Shown: positions 8,231 through 16,433 of the stretch, piece by piece
Layout of the letters: each line of letters opens with the position of its first letter
Numbering within the stretch: the first letter of the stretch is position 1
From: Streptomyces sp. NBC_00273
GTDB taxonomy: Bacteria > Actinomycetota > Actinomycetes > Streptomycetales > Streptomycetaceae
Assembly (NCBI RefSeq): GCF_036178145.1
Contig: NZ_CP108067.1
Location: 9,315,001 to 9,379,000, forward strand
Direction of reading: 5' to 3'
DNA: 64,000 bases
The notes under the pieces: model-generated
The model's database searches: none
The model's input: the letters and a program-made list of their open reading frames with translations, nothing else
What the model was told of the DNA's origin: nothing
Program-made: the position numbers and the translations under genes

Positions 8231-8833
8231 ATGACCGGCACGACGACCCTCGACCTCGGACCGCAGGCCCGGATCGTGGCCCGTCTTGCGGCCGCCGTCC
8301 CCGACGCCCGACTCGCCGATCGGACGCCGTGCCCCAAGTACACGGTCGGTGACCTGTTGGGTCACCTCGTGGGCCTCTGCGTCGCTTTCCGTGACGCCGC
8401 TCGTAAGGACCTCGGTGCCACGACCGACACGCCTCCCGGTGGGGCCGCGCTCCTTCTGCCGGCCCGCTGGCGCGAGGACCTGCCCAGGGTCCTTGGCGAA
8501 CTGGCGGAGGCCTGGCAGGACCCGGCCGCCTGGACCGGCATGACCCGCGCGGGTGGTGTGGACCTGCCCGGCGCTATTGCGGGGGCGGTGGCCGCTGACG
8601 AGCTGGTGGTGCACGGGTGGGACCTGGCCCGGGCCACCGGCCAGCAGTACGTACCCGATCGGGCCGCGCTGCGCGCCTCGCACGCTTTCCTGCTGGCGGC
8701 CGCGCAGGAGGAGGGCCGTGGCGGGGGAGCCTTCGGGGCCGTCGTGCCCGTACCGGACGACGCCCCGCTACTGGACCGGGCCGTCGGCCTGAGCGGGCGC
8801 GATCCGGCCTGGACGCCGCCGTCGTCCTCGTGA
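8231..8833 (+). CDS. TIGR03086-type metal-binding protein (DinB / maleylpyruvate isomerase fold)
   Basis: The 200-residue protein matches the actinobacterial TIGR03086 pattern: a helix with TVGDLLGHLVGLC carrying the first metal His, and later AADELVVHGWDLARATGQ carrying another His-x-x-Asp. These proteins adopt a four-helix DinB-like bundle related to mycothiol-dependent maleylpyruvate isomerase; most have no known substrate. The ATG at 8231 follows GGGAGGAG with six bases spacing, which decides the start over the longer open frame upstream. A strong hairpin lies just before the ribosome site. Confidence 0.85.
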   Translation: MTGTTTLDLGPQARIVARLAAAVPDARLADRTPCPKYTVGDLLGHLVGLCVAFRDAARKDLGATTDTPPGGAALLLPARWREDLPRVLGELAEAWQDPAAWTGMTRAGGVDLPGAIAGAVAADELVVHGWDLARATGQQYVPDRAALRASHAFLLAAAQEEGRGGGAFGAVVPVPDDAPLLDRAVGLSGRDPAWTPPSSS

Positions 8834-9170
8834 CGCAGAGCGCCCGGCGCGGCCGGCACGGATTCCGCGCGGTCTTCCTCTTGTCGTGGGGCGGTTTCGG
8901 TATCCGGCCGGCTGTCTCGAAGGGGGCACGGTCGATCACGGTCGGTGAGATCCGAGTGCTTCGGGGGTGACCCGCCCCATAGGGCCCACGTCACAAACGA
9001 ACCGGGATAGTAGCCCCGAAGGGCTCCTTGTCGACCCTTGATATGGGCCCCCACCTGTGCGGATTCTTCCGGGACCGTTGTGCCGCTGGTGGTCGCTGAC
9101 TGCGAGGGACGTTAGTAAGAGGGGTCGTTGCCAGGGGGTCGGGCCGTCTGTAGAACTGGATGAGTCGCCA

Positions 9171-9247
9171 GGCGGCACGGGTGCTTCACCCGCCGCCGAC
9201 GAACCCCTCTCCACCGCGTGAGTGGCTCACGCATGTCTTCGACATGC
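9171..9247 (+). promoter_or_regulatory. Hairpin-rich leader of the SLT gene; only structure seen in the 8834-9283 gap
   Basis: Between the TIGR03086 gene and the lytic-enzyme gene there is no ORF of note. Three hairpins stand in a row: GGCGG-CGGGTG with CACCCG-CCGCC (9171-9197, CA bulge), CGTGAG/CTCACG (9217-9231), and GCATGTC/GACATGC (9231-9247). The last ends 24 bases before the GGAAGG ribosome site. Cell-wall hydrolase genes of Streptomyces often carry c-di-AMP (ydaO) riboswitches, but I could not match that consensus, so this is only a structured-leader candidate. Confidence 0.35.
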
Positions 9248-9283
9248 CTGCGACCGCCCTTGTTCCCTGTGGAAGGTACATCC

Positions 9284-9688
9284 GTGTCCAACGCCATCAT
9301 CCGCCGCATCGCCGTCTCGAAGAAGGCCCTCGCGGGCACCGTCGTCGCCCTGGGCGTCGCCGGTTCCATGCTGGCCACGGTTCCCGCTCAGGCGGCCCCG
9401 ATGAGTGCCAAGGCGATCGCGCAGCAGATGATCAAGGACCCGGCCCAGTTCGCCGCGTTCGACAAGATCATCTCCCACGAGAGTGGCTGGGACTACACCG
9501 CGACCAACGCCTCTTCCGGCGCGTACGGCCTGGCCCAGGCCCTGCCGGCCTCGAAGATGGCCTCCGCGGGTGCGGACTGGAAGACGAACCCGGCCACCCA
9601 GATCAAGTGGGGCCTGGACTACATGAACGACCGCTACGGCAGCCCGGTCGGCGCCTGGAACTTCTGGTCCGCCAACCACTGGTACTAA
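9284..9688 (+). CDS. Secreted transglycosylase SLT-type lytic protein
   Basis: The 134-residue product starts with a Sec signal (basic RRIAVSKK, hydrophobic LAGTVVALGVAGSMLA, cleavage near AQAAP). A short SLT-type/aggregation-promoting-factor domain follows: AFDKIISHESGWDYTATN with the catalytic Glu in SHESGW, then SGAYGLAQALPASKM, QIKWGLDYMNDRYGSP and the terminal AWNFWSANHWY. It should cleave the peptidoglycan glycan strand outside the cell. The GTG at 9284 follows GGAAGG by seven bases; the open frame upstream has no such site. A strong terminator follows the gene. Confidence 0.9.
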   Translation: MSNAIIRRIAVSKKALAGTVVALGVAGSMLATVPAQAAPMSAKAIAQQMIKDPAQFAAFDKIISHESGWDYTATNASSGAYGLAQALPASKMASAGADWKTNPATQIKWGLDYMNDRYGSPVGAWNFWSANHWY

Positions 9689-9713
9689 GCCACCAGCGGA
9701 CGACCAAACCGAC

Positions 9714-9751
9714 GAGAACGCCCGGCCCGGACTTCCCGGCCGGGTGTTCTC
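9714..9751. terminator. Rho-independent-type terminator after the SLT gene
   Basis: GAGAACGCCCGGCC (9714-9727) pairs with GGCCGGGTGTTCTC (9738-9751), 13 Watson-Crick pairs plus one G:T, with a 10-base loop. It starts 26 bp after the TAA. Confidence 0.8.
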
Positions 9752-10029
9752 GCGTCCGCGGCCACCAGCACGTCGTCAGGGGAAACGGCTCCCACCCGTA
9801 CCGGCACGGCGACGGGAGAGGAGGACGAGGGCGATCGTGAGTGAGGGGTGATGGCAGGGCCCGGTCCCGGCATCGGCCCCGGGTGGACGGGAGTGGGCAG
9901 TGCTGGACAGTTTCTGACCCGGTAGGGCATGGAGAGTGGACACTGCTCGACGTGAGTCTGTGCTCCATGGAGGCCGCGCTTGTACCGGCGGCTGATACCA
10001 CTGGATCTGACTTCCCTGGAGCATTCGCC

Positions 10030-10560
10030 ATGACGTCTCGCGCTCTGCGTACTCTCACCGTGTTGACCGCCACCGCTACCCTCTGCGCCACCGCCGCCAC
10101 CGCCGCCACCGCCGCCGTTGCTGCTCCTGCCAGCGGGCAGGACAGCGGTCGGCGTACGTCGGGGATCGTGGCTGCTTGGGCTCGTGCTTGGAACGGTACT
10201 GACCCCCAGGCTCTTGGTGCCCTGTTCACTGCCGATGGCACCTACACCGACGAAGCCGTTGGTGTCTCCTTCCGTGGGCGCAAGGAGATCTCTGGGTGGA
10301 AGGCCCGTGCCGACACCCTCATCGAGAACGTGCATGTCACCATCCGCACGACTCGTCTGGACGGCGACCGCGTCACGGTCCGGGCCGTTTATTCCGGTCA
10401 TCTCAAGGGTGCGCCCAAGCCCTTTGCCGTGCCGATGACTACCCGGCTCGACCTGGACAAGAACCATTGCCGGATCGCTGTTGACCAGGATCACTACAGT
10501 CTGGCCACCGTCCTTGCCCAGTCCGGCCTGCCCGCCGACTGGACCCCGCCCACCAGCTGA
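10030..10560 (+). CDS. Secreted NTF2-like (SnoaL / SgcJ-EcaC type) protein
   Basis: The ATG at 10030 gives a 176-residue protein with a signal sequence (TSRALRTLTVLTATATLCA, Ala/Thr repeats, cleavage near AAVAAP). The mature part has the NTF2-like start IVAAWARAWNGTDPQALGAL followed by FTADGTYTDEAVGVSFRGRKEI, the pattern of SnoaL-like/DUF4440 proteins. These form cone-shaped barrels that bind small ligands; some are cyclases or isomerases, others only bind. Codon third positions use more T than most neighbours, as in the glycosyltransferase at 11484. The open frame upstream of 10030 has no signal-like start. Confidence 0.8.
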   Translation: MTSRALRTLTVLTATATLCATAATAATAAVAAPASGQDSGRRTSGIVAAWARAWNGTDPQALGALFTADGTYTDEAVGVSFRGRKEISGWKARADTLIENVHVTIRTTRLDGDRVTVRAVYSGHLKGAPKPFAVPMTTRLDLDKNHCRIAVDQDHYSLATVLAQSGLPADWTPPTS

Positions 10561-10635
10561 CACCAGCGTCCGTAGCGGAGGCGTTCGTGGGCCGGCTTCC
10601 CGGAATGCCGGTTGGCCGGTTCTGCGGTGCGTCCC

Positions 10636-11010
10636 TCAGTGGGCGCGGCGTTGACCGAGGTGCAGCGCGAGTCCGGCGGCGGCGAGTCCGGCGGCGGTCG
10701 CGGCGGTGATGCCGGCTGCCATGAAGCCGTTGCGTGACCGCCAGGACAGTACTGACCAGCGGGACTGTGCGGACAGCAGTGAGCCCGTGCTGAGCCAGGA
10801 AGCGGCGCTGAGCGCGGACAGGGAGGAGCCGATGGAGGCGGCGGAGAGAGCGCTGCCCACGGAGCCGATGGATAGCACCGAACCTACCGAGCCGATGGAC
10901 AGCACTGAGCCCACCGAGCCGATGGACAGTACCGAGTCCTTCGACCAGAGGGAGAGGTAGGAGCCGTTGCTGCGGCACCACGAGTCCGTCCGTGCGCGAG
11001 ATGTGGTCAC
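10636..11010 (-). CDS. Small membrane protein with SVLSIGSVG nonapeptide repeats
   Basis: From the GTG at 11010 the product has 124 residues. Three consecutive copies of SVLSIGSVG (27-bp DNA units) begin near residue 26 and grade into looser Ser/Ala/Leu repeats (SALSAASIGSSLSALSA). A hydrophobic helix (FMAAGITAATAAGLAAAGLAL) lies near the C-terminus, followed by HLGQRRAH. The regular Ser-hydrophobic-Ser-Ile-Gly pattern suggests a beta-solenoid or stacked fold on a membrane anchor. I have seen similar Streptomyces proteins but know no function. The exact start is uncertain: the frame is open to 11292 but would run through the tRNA. Confidence 0.6.
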   Translation of the reverse strand: MTTSRARTDSWCRSNGSYLSLWSKDSVLSIGSVGSVLSIGSVGSVLSIGSVGSALSAASIGSSLSALSAASWLSTGSLLSAQSRWSVLSWRSRNGFMAAGITAATAAGLAAAGLALHLGQRRAH

Positions 11011-11121
11011 GGGCCCATCCTGGCAGGGAGGGGATGTGCGGGGGGTTGGTACTCGCCGGTTCGGGTCGTTCGTGTGGCTCTTGCTGCCGGGAGCCGGATG
11101 GGTTGCTGGCTTTGGGGTGGG

Positions 11122-11196
11122 CGGAGCCGACCGGAGTCGAACCGGTGTCCTCGCGGTGTTGGAGACCACGCGCGTCGACCTCTGCGCTACGGCTCC
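11122..11196 (-). tRNA. tRNA-Trp (anticodon CCA), atypical
   Basis: The reverse strand folds as a cloverleaf: acceptor GGAGCCG/CGGCTCC with discriminator G, D-stem GCGC/GCGC, anticodon stem GTGGT/ACCGC with loop CTCCAAC (anticodon CCA) and T-arm ACCGG-TTCGACT-CCGGT. No CCA end is encoded (GCC then C). Two oddities: base 26 between D and anticodon stems is missing and the variable loop has six bases (GAGGAC). It differs strongly from the usual Streptomyces tRNA-Trp as I remember it (acceptor starting AGGGGCG). It may be an extra or non-standard copy. It lies just upstream of the SVLSIGSVG protein on the same strand. Confidence 0.7.
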
Positions 11197-11483
11197 GCCC
11201 GTTTCGGGATCGTAGCCGGTGCTGCTCGGTAGCCGGGTTGGGTAGCTGGTGGTGCTGGGTGGCTGGTGGTGTGCGACGTCAGGTCGGTACACCTCCTGGC
11301 ACCCTCCGGTATGGGCGCGGCCCGGGGGTGTATCGAGTTCTTCTGGACAGCCGCACCCGAGAATGTCCGGTTATCGATTCTGTGGGGGGAACACCGCGTG
11401 GGTTTTCGTCGGTTGACCGGAGGGAACTGAGTCGCGTTCCGCGCGACCTGGTTCGACTGGCAGAGCGACGGCAAGGAGAAATC

Positions 11484-12605
11484 GTGCGCGTACTGTTTAC
11501 TGGACCGGCTGCAGCCGGCCATCTCTTCCCGATGATCCCGACCGCGCAGGCCTTACGTGCTGCTGGCCATGAGGTGTTGTTCGCGGGCTCGCGGCCGCTC
11601 GATCAGCTTCGCGAGAGTGGCTTTCCGATAGTTGAGATCGGTGACGGCCGCAGCATCCGCGACGTCTTTGAGCAGTCCACGGGCGAAGAAGTGCGCTACG
11701 TCGCACCGGACATGACCACGGATCAGATTCTTGACCGGGCGGCTCACGGCTTTGCGCTCGCTTCCCGCTCGACTGTGGATGGTTTGTTGGAGGTTGCCGA
11801 TAGTTGGCGTCCTGACCTGCTGGTTTTCGATTCTTTTCAGGCTTCGGCTCCGTTGGTCGCGGCTAAACTCAAGATTCCCTCGGTGGTCCACAACTTTGGT
11901 GTCACGTCAGGCCTTGACATGGTCGCCCGGCTTGCCGCCAACTTTACTGAGGCGTATGGGACGTACGGGGTGGCCGGTCCTGCCGTGCCCACTGCGCTGA
12001 ACGTCGTTCCCGCTTCGCTGGGCGGTGACCCGGGTGGCCTGCGCGTGCGCTACCTTCCCTACAACGGTGGCGGCTCCGTTCCCGCCGAGTTGCTCCGGCG
12101 CGGTAGCCGTCCGCGCATCGCCATCACCCTAGGTACTGTGCTCACGGAGTTGGACGGTGTCCGCGCCATCGTTCGTCTGATCGAGGCTGCCGCGTCGGTG
12201 GACGCCGAGTTTCTGCTGGCGGTCGGTGACGCCGACCTCGGAGCGCTCGGTACCCTCCCGGACAATGTCCGCCCGCTGCCCTGGGTCCCGCTCGCCGAGC
12301 TGCTGACCAACTGCGACGCGTTGATCCATCACGGCGGCTCGGGCACGCTGCTGACCGCTCTGCAGGCCGGTACGCCCCAGCTCCTGCTTCCCCAGGGCGC
12401 CGACCACTTCACCAACGCCGACGCGCTCACCGCCACCGGGGCCGCCCTGCGCTGTGCCTCCGAGGACGTCGATGCCTCGCTGCTGACCCGCCTCATCGGC
12501 GATCCGGGGCTGCGTGAGGCGGCGGCTCGCCTCCGGGCGGAGAATGCGGCTCTGGCGACTCCGGCCGAAATGGTTCCCGCGTTGGAGGCTCTGGCCGCCT
12601 CATGA
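11484..12605 (+). CDS. GT1/GT28-like glycosyltransferase
   Basis: The 373-residue protein has the GT-B layout: N-terminal RVLFTGPAAAGHLFPMIP with GHLFP as in macrolide and glycopeptide glycosyltransferases, and a C-terminal NDP-sugar site with ALIHHGGSGTLLTALQAGTP followed by PQGADHFTNAD. It should transfer an activated sugar to a small acceptor. The GTG at 11484 is chosen because AAGGAG lies just upstream and the fold begins there; the longer open frame would cross the tRNA. No aglycone or deoxysugar genes are nearby. Codon use is visibly richer in T and A at third positions than that of neighbours, hinting at transfer. Confidence 0.88.
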   Translation: MRVLFTGPAAAGHLFPMIPTAQALRAAGHEVLFAGSRPLDQLRESGFPIVEIGDGRSIRDVFEQSTGEEVRYVAPDMTTDQILDRAAHGFALASRSTVDGLLEVADSWRPDLLVFDSFQASAPLVAAKLKIPSVVHNFGVTSGLDMVARLAANFTEAYGTYGVAGPAVPTALNVVPASLGGDPGGLRVRYLPYNGGGSVPAELLRRGSRPRIAITLGTVLTELDGVRAIVRLIEAAASVDAEFLLAVGDADLGALGTLPDNVRPLPWVPLAELLTNCDALIHHGGSGTLLTALQAGTPQLLLPQGADHFTNADALTATGAALRCASEDVDASLLTRLIGDPGLREAAARLRAENAALATPAEMVPALEALAAS

Positions 12606-12608
12606 GAA

Positions 12609-12654
12609 GCCCGGGCGGTTGGCCCTGCGGGGCTCGCTTGGCCGCCGCCCGGGC
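12609..12654. terminator. Hairpin between convergent genes
   Basis: GCCCGGGCGG (12609-12618) pairs with CCGCCCGGGC (12645-12654); the 26-base loop is itself GC-rich. It begins four bases after the glycosyltransferase stop and could serve both convergent transcripts. Confidence 0.5.
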
Positions 12655-12716
12655 CCGGCCGCCGCTCGGAGCCCGGGGCCCGCCGCGGGCGCCGGGCTCC
12701 GGGTGTGGCTCGGGGT

Positions 12717-13220
12717 TCAGTAGGTGTCGGCCGCGCTCGCGGCGGGCAGTGGGGTGTGGCTGACCACGGCCGTGAGTTCGAGGGGGAGTTCCGTGTCGTG
12801 TTGCCCGACGGTGAGGCCGATCCAGCGGCCGGCGTCCGGGACGGGCCACGCCTGCAGGCTGCCGGCGCTCTGGGAGAGGCGCTCGATCAGCTCCGGGGCC
12901 CTCCTCCCCTCGTAGCCGGCCGTCAGGTACGACCACAGGTCGACGACGAGTGGATCACCCCAGCGCACGGTGAGGGCCGCGGCGAGGGCATCGAGCGCGG
13001 CGCTCATCTCCGCGTCGGCCCGCTGCAAGGCCTCGTGGTATTCGTCGTCCCAGAAGTCCTGGCTCGTGCGTAGCACCCGGACGACGTGGGTCGGGCTCCC
13101 GTAGCCGGTGGCGTCCTCGAAGTCCGTCGCCGGGAAGGGCTCGGTGATCATCTCGTCGATGATCGGTAGGTAACGGGCAAGCGCTTCTTGCACGACGGTT
13201 TCCAGCTCAGCGGTGGTCAT
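12717..13220 (-). CDS. Hypothetical acidic protein
   Basis: The 167-residue product (from the ATG at 13220; a GTG six bases upstream also fits) is soluble and acidic, with no signal or membrane segment. It starts with a helical region (TTAELETVVQEALARYLPII), has an aromatic DFWDDEYHEALQRADAEM helix, a central TVRWGDPLVVDLWSYLTAG part and ends in a strand-like TELPLELTAVVSHTP. The shape resembles small cytosolic immunity-type or DUF proteins of Streptomyces, but I do not recognise the family. It converges on the glycosyltransferase. Confidence 0.6.
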   Translation of the reverse strand: MTTAELETVVQEALARYLPIIDEMITEPFPATDFEDATGYGSPTHVVRVLRTSQDFWDDEYHEALQRADAEMSAALDALAAALTVRWGDPLVVDLWSYLTAGYEGRRAPELIERLSQSAGSLQAWPVPDAGRWIGLTVGQHDTELPLELTAVVSHTPLPAASAADTY

Positions 13221-13387
13221 ACACACAAGGTACGAGCCGGGTCGGACAACCCGCGCAGTGAGCCGCAGGCCACAGCCCGCGGTCGCGGCCGGGTCCGCAG
13301 CCCCAGCCCAGGCCGGAGCCCTAGCCGGGGCCGGGTCCCCGAGCCGCAGCCGGGACTGAAGTCCGGCTTGGGGTCGGGGTGTTCGGC

Positions 13388-14140
13388 TCAGTTGTTGGTG
13401 AGGGTGTGGTTGAGGAGGGGGAGCAGGCGGTTCCAGTGGTGTTGTAGTGCGGCGGGGTTGAAGGCGTCGGTGTCGGACATGGTGAAGCCGTGGATGGTGT
13501 CGGGGTAGATCTCGCAGGTGTAGTCGAGGCCGGCGGCCTTCAGGGCCCGGTCGAGCGTGCCGAGGTCCTCGGGCGTGATGTCGGATGCGGCGTGGCCGAG
13601 GTGGACCTGGGCGGTCAGCGTGGAGAGGAGGCGGCGCAGGTTGTCGGGCCCGTCGGCGCCCACGGGGCTGTGGAACGCGGCGACGGCGGCTACCTGGCCG
13701 GGGTGGGCCGCGGCGGTGTGCATCGCTAGGAGTCCGCCGATGCAGTAGCCGGTCACTGCAACCGGGCCGGCGTCGACTCCGGGCCGACTGGTGAGGAACG
13801 TGAGGTAGGCGTCGGCGTCGCGCAGGACACGTTCGGTGGTGTGGGCCTCGATCAGGGGCATCAGCTGGGCGAAGACCGCGGGCCGGGCCTCTTCCCCGAT
13901 GTGCTCGGGAAGGTCGATCACCGGTGTCGGGCCGTGCCGGTAGAAGAGGTTGGGGACGAGTACGTAGTACCCGTGCCCGGCGAGTTCGAGGGCCATCTCC
14001 CGCAGCACGGGCCGGATGCCGAAGCCGTCCGGGTACATCAGTACCCCCGGGTGCCGTTGCCGTTCGCCGTGGTCGGGGAAGGCGGCGAAAGCGTCGGCCA
14101 GGCCGTCTGGGGTGGGGATCGACAGGGTCGTGATGGGCAT
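13388..14140 (-). CDS. Dienelactone hydrolase family protein
   Basis: The 250-residue protein is an alpha/beta hydrolase with cysteine as nucleophile: GYCIGG (Cys in G-x-C-x-G-G), the hallmark of dienelactone hydrolases, with the catalytic His in YPDTIHGFTM and the Asp probably in GHAASDITPED. The opening PDGLADAFAAFPDHGER and PGVLMYPDGFG are typical. It may hydrolyse dienelactones or other cyclic esters. The ATG at 14140 follows GGAG by six bases; the longer frame upstream is Arg-rich and unlike the family. It is divergent from the phospholipase D gene. Confidence 0.88.
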   Translation of the reverse strand: MPITTLSIPTPDGLADAFAAFPDHGERQRHPGVLMYPDGFGIRPVLREMALELAGHGYYVLVPNLFYRHGPTPVIDLPEHIGEEARPAVFAQLMPLIEAHTTERVLRDADAYLTFLTSRPGVDAGPVAVTGYCIGGLLAMHTAAAHPGQVAAVAAFHSPVGADGPDNLRRLLSTLTAQVHLGHAASDITPEDLGTLDRALKAAGLDYTCEIYPDTIHGFTMSDTDAFNPAALQHHWNRLLPLLNHTLTNN

Positions 14141-14405
14141 GAGTTCTCCAGTCGTGATCGAGGTGGTCGATGCGTCGAACCTGTGGTCAACACGACGGAG
14201 GCGGAGCCCGCGCAGCGGCGCGGCCTCCTCGCTCGAACCGGGGGCCCACACCGGCCCGTACGGCGCTCAGCGGAGCACCGGGTCACCGATCCGTGTGTGG
14301 CGCAATGCCGTCCCGGGAGTCATCACTGCCCACTCTAACCATCGGACGGATCCGTTCGCGAGGACGATCTAGGCCAACACCCCCGTTCCTGAACCCGGTC
14401 GACGC

Positions 14406-14541
14406 CCCCGCTCCACGCGGCGGGTGCCCCCGGCCACTACGTGGCGAGCAACCCCGGCTCTGCGCGGCGGGCAGCCCGGCTCCGCGCGGGGTATCCCGGC
14501 TCCGCGCGGCGCGCGCCCCGGCTCCGTGTGGCTGGAACTCG
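14406..14541. repeat. Six imperfect ~22-bp tandem repeats upstream of pld (in the 14141-14658 gap)
   Basis: The unit is close to CCCGGCTCCGCGCGGCGGG; six degenerate copies follow each other with a 20-24 bp period, the middle three nearly identical. Each copy contains a short inverted core (CCGC/GCGG type), so it could form serial hairpins or bind a regulator. The remainder of this 518-bp divergent gap shows no gene. Confidence 0.45.
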
Positions 14542-14658
14542 CCCGGGGTGGGTGAACAAGGGGCTACGTACTGGTAACTTACGCGAGTTGATCAAGGTCG
14601 GGGTGTGGTCGACCATGCTCCCGGCCGGAGCCACCCCCACCTCAGTCAAGGAACCACA

Positions 14659-16266
14659 TTGGCACGCACCGTCCGTACGACGGCCCTCGTCCCCACCACG
14701 GCCCTCGCCCTCGGCCTTTCCCTTCTCGGCGCCGCCGCCCCCGCGTCCGCCGCCGATGCCCCCACCCCGCACCTGGACTCCATCGAGCAGACCTTGCGTC
14801 AGGTTTCGCCGGGTCTGGAGGGCTCGGTGTGGGAGCGTACTGCCGGCAACCGGCTCGGCTCCTCCGCCCCCGGCGGCGCCGACTGGCTGCTCCAGACCCC
14901 CGGCTGCTGGGGCGACGCCACGTGCGCGGAGCGGCCCGGTTCGCGCCGGCTCCTGGAGAAGATGCGCCAGGACATTGCCGGCGCCCGGGAAACGGTGGAC
15001 ATATCGACGCTGGCGCCCTTCCCCAACGGCGGCTACCAGGACGCGATCGTCGCGGGCCTGAAGGAAGCCGCCCAGAAGGGCAACCGGCTGAAGGTGCGCG
15101 TCATGGTGGGCGCCGCGCCGATCTACCACTCCACGGTGATCCCCTCGTCCTACCGCGACGAGCTCCTCGCGAAGCTGGGCCCGACGGCCGCGGGCGCCAT
15201 CACCCTCAACGTGGCCTCGATGACCACCTCGAAGACCGCGTTCTCCTGGAACCACTCCAAGCTGGTCGTCGTGGACGGCACCTCGGTGATCACCGGTGGC
15301 ATCAACAGCTGGAAGGACGACTACCTGGAGACCTCGCACCCGGTCGCCGACGTCGACCTCGCACTGACCGGGCCCGCCGCCGGGTCCGCGGGCCGCTACC
15401 TGGACTCCCTGTGGGACTGGACCTGCCGCAACAAGAGCAACTGGGCCTCGGTCTGGTTCGCCGCCTCGCCCGGCGCGGACTGCATGCCCTCCCTGCCCAG
15501 GCCCGCCGCCCCGGCGGGCGGCGGGGACGTGCCCGCGCTCGCCGTCGGCGGCCTCGGCGTGGGCATCCGCCAGAGCGACCCCACCTCCTCCTTCCGCCCG
15601 GTCCTGCCCACGGCCGGCGACACCAAGTGCGGGATCGGGGTGCACGACAACACCAACGCGGACCGCGACTACGACACCGTCAATCCGGAGGAGAGCGCCC
15701 TGCGCTCCCTGGTCTCCAGTGCGACCTCGCACATCGAGATCTCCCAGCAGGACGTGCACTCCACCTGCCCGCCGCTGCCCCGCTACGACGTGCGCCTCTA
15801 CGACGCCCTCGCCGCCAAGCTCGTCTCCGGCGTGAAGGTCCGCATCGTCGTCAGCGACCCGGCCAACCGCGGCACGATCGGTAGCGGAGGCTACTCGCAG
15901 ATCAAGTCGCTCTCCGAGGTGAGTGACGCCCTGCGCGGCCGCGTGGCGGCCCTGACCGGTGACGGCGGCCGGGCGCGGACGGCGATGTGCGAGAACCTCC
16001 AGCTGGCCACCTTCCGCGCGTCCGACCGGCCGACCTGGGCGGACGGCAAGCCCTACGCCCAGCACCACAAGCTGGTCTCGGTCGACGGATCGGCGTTCTA
16101 CATCGGCTCCAAGAACCTGTACCCGTCATGGCTCCAGGACTTCGGGTACGTCGTTGAGAGCCCGGCTGCGGCCGGACAGGTCAAGAGCGACCTGCTGGAC
16201 CCGCAGTGGCGCTACTCGCAGGCCACCGCGACGTACGACTACGCCCGCGGCCTCTGCCAGGGCTGA
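14659..16266 (+). CDS. pld: Secreted HKD phospholipase D
   Basis: The 535-residue product is a classical Streptomyces phospholipase D (EC 3.1.4.4), which hydrolyses or transphosphatidylates phosphatidylcholine outside the cell. It has a signal peptide ([16 protein letters not shown], cut near ADAPTPHLD) and two HxKxxxxD motifs: HSKLVVVD from residue 199 and HHKLVSVD from residue 469, each followed by the expected GG or GSxN stretch. The long conserved region around [18 protein letters not shown] matches the known secreted enzymes. The TTG at 14659 is used because AAGGAA lies five bases upstream and the signal peptide begins there. A strong hairpin terminator follows. Confidence 0.95.
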   Translation: MARTVRTTALVPTTALALGLSLLGAAAPASAADAPTPHLDSIEQTLRQVSPGLEGSVWERTAGNRLGSSAPGGADWLLQTPGCWGDATCAERPGSRRLLEKMRQDIAGARETVDISTLAPFPNGGYQDAIVAGLKEAAQKGNRLKVRVMVGAAPIYHSTVIPSSYRDELLAKLGPTAAGAITLNVASMTTSKTAFSWNHSKLVVVDGTSVITGGINSWKDDYLETSHPVADVDLALTGPAAGSAGRYLDSLWDWTCRNKSNWASVWFAASPGADCMPSLPRPAAPAGGGDVPALAVGGLGVGIRQSDPTSSFRPVLPTAGDTKCGIGVHDNTNADRDYDTVNPEESALRSLVSSATSHIEISQQDVHSTCPPLPRYDVRLYDALAAKLVSGVKVRIVVSDPANRGTIGSGGYSQIKSLSEVSDALRGRVAALTGDGGRARTAMCENLQLATFRASDRPTWADGKPYAQHHKLVSVDGSAFYIGSKNLYPSWLQDFGYVVESPAAAGQVKSDLLDPQWRYSQATATYDYARGLCQG

Positions 16267-16294
16267 CACCCTCCGGCCCGCAGGGCCCGACTCT

Positions 16295-16341
16295 CCGCCC
16301 CCGCCGCACCCGGCTCGTACCGCCGGGCGCGGCGGGGGCGG
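16295..16341. terminator. Terminator after pld
   Basis: CCGCCCCCGCCGC (16295-16307) pairs with GCGGCGGGGGCGG (16329-16341) around a 21-base loop, 29 bp after the pld stop. Confidence 0.7.
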
Positions 16342-16433
16342 CTTCGTGTCCGCCGCCCGGGAATATCGCGGGCGCACCCTCCGTTCCCAGGTATGGTTGA
16401 ACAGTCAACAATCTTGGAAGGGGATGGGAAGCC

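Noticed and set aside
9171..9247. ydaO (c-di-AMP) riboswitch before the SLT gene
   Set aside because: Expected from the gene type, but the conserved core bases could not be found; kept only as a structured leader.
10992..11483. N-terminal extension of the glycosyltransferase frame
   Set aside because: It would run through the tRNA and lacks family similarity; the GTG at 11484 has a good ribosome site and begins at the conserved fold.
14437..16068. 543-codon minus-strand ORF over phospholipase D
   Set aside because: The plus strand encodes a clear secreted phospholipase D with both HKD motifs; the antisense frame is Gly/Arg/Val-rich noise.
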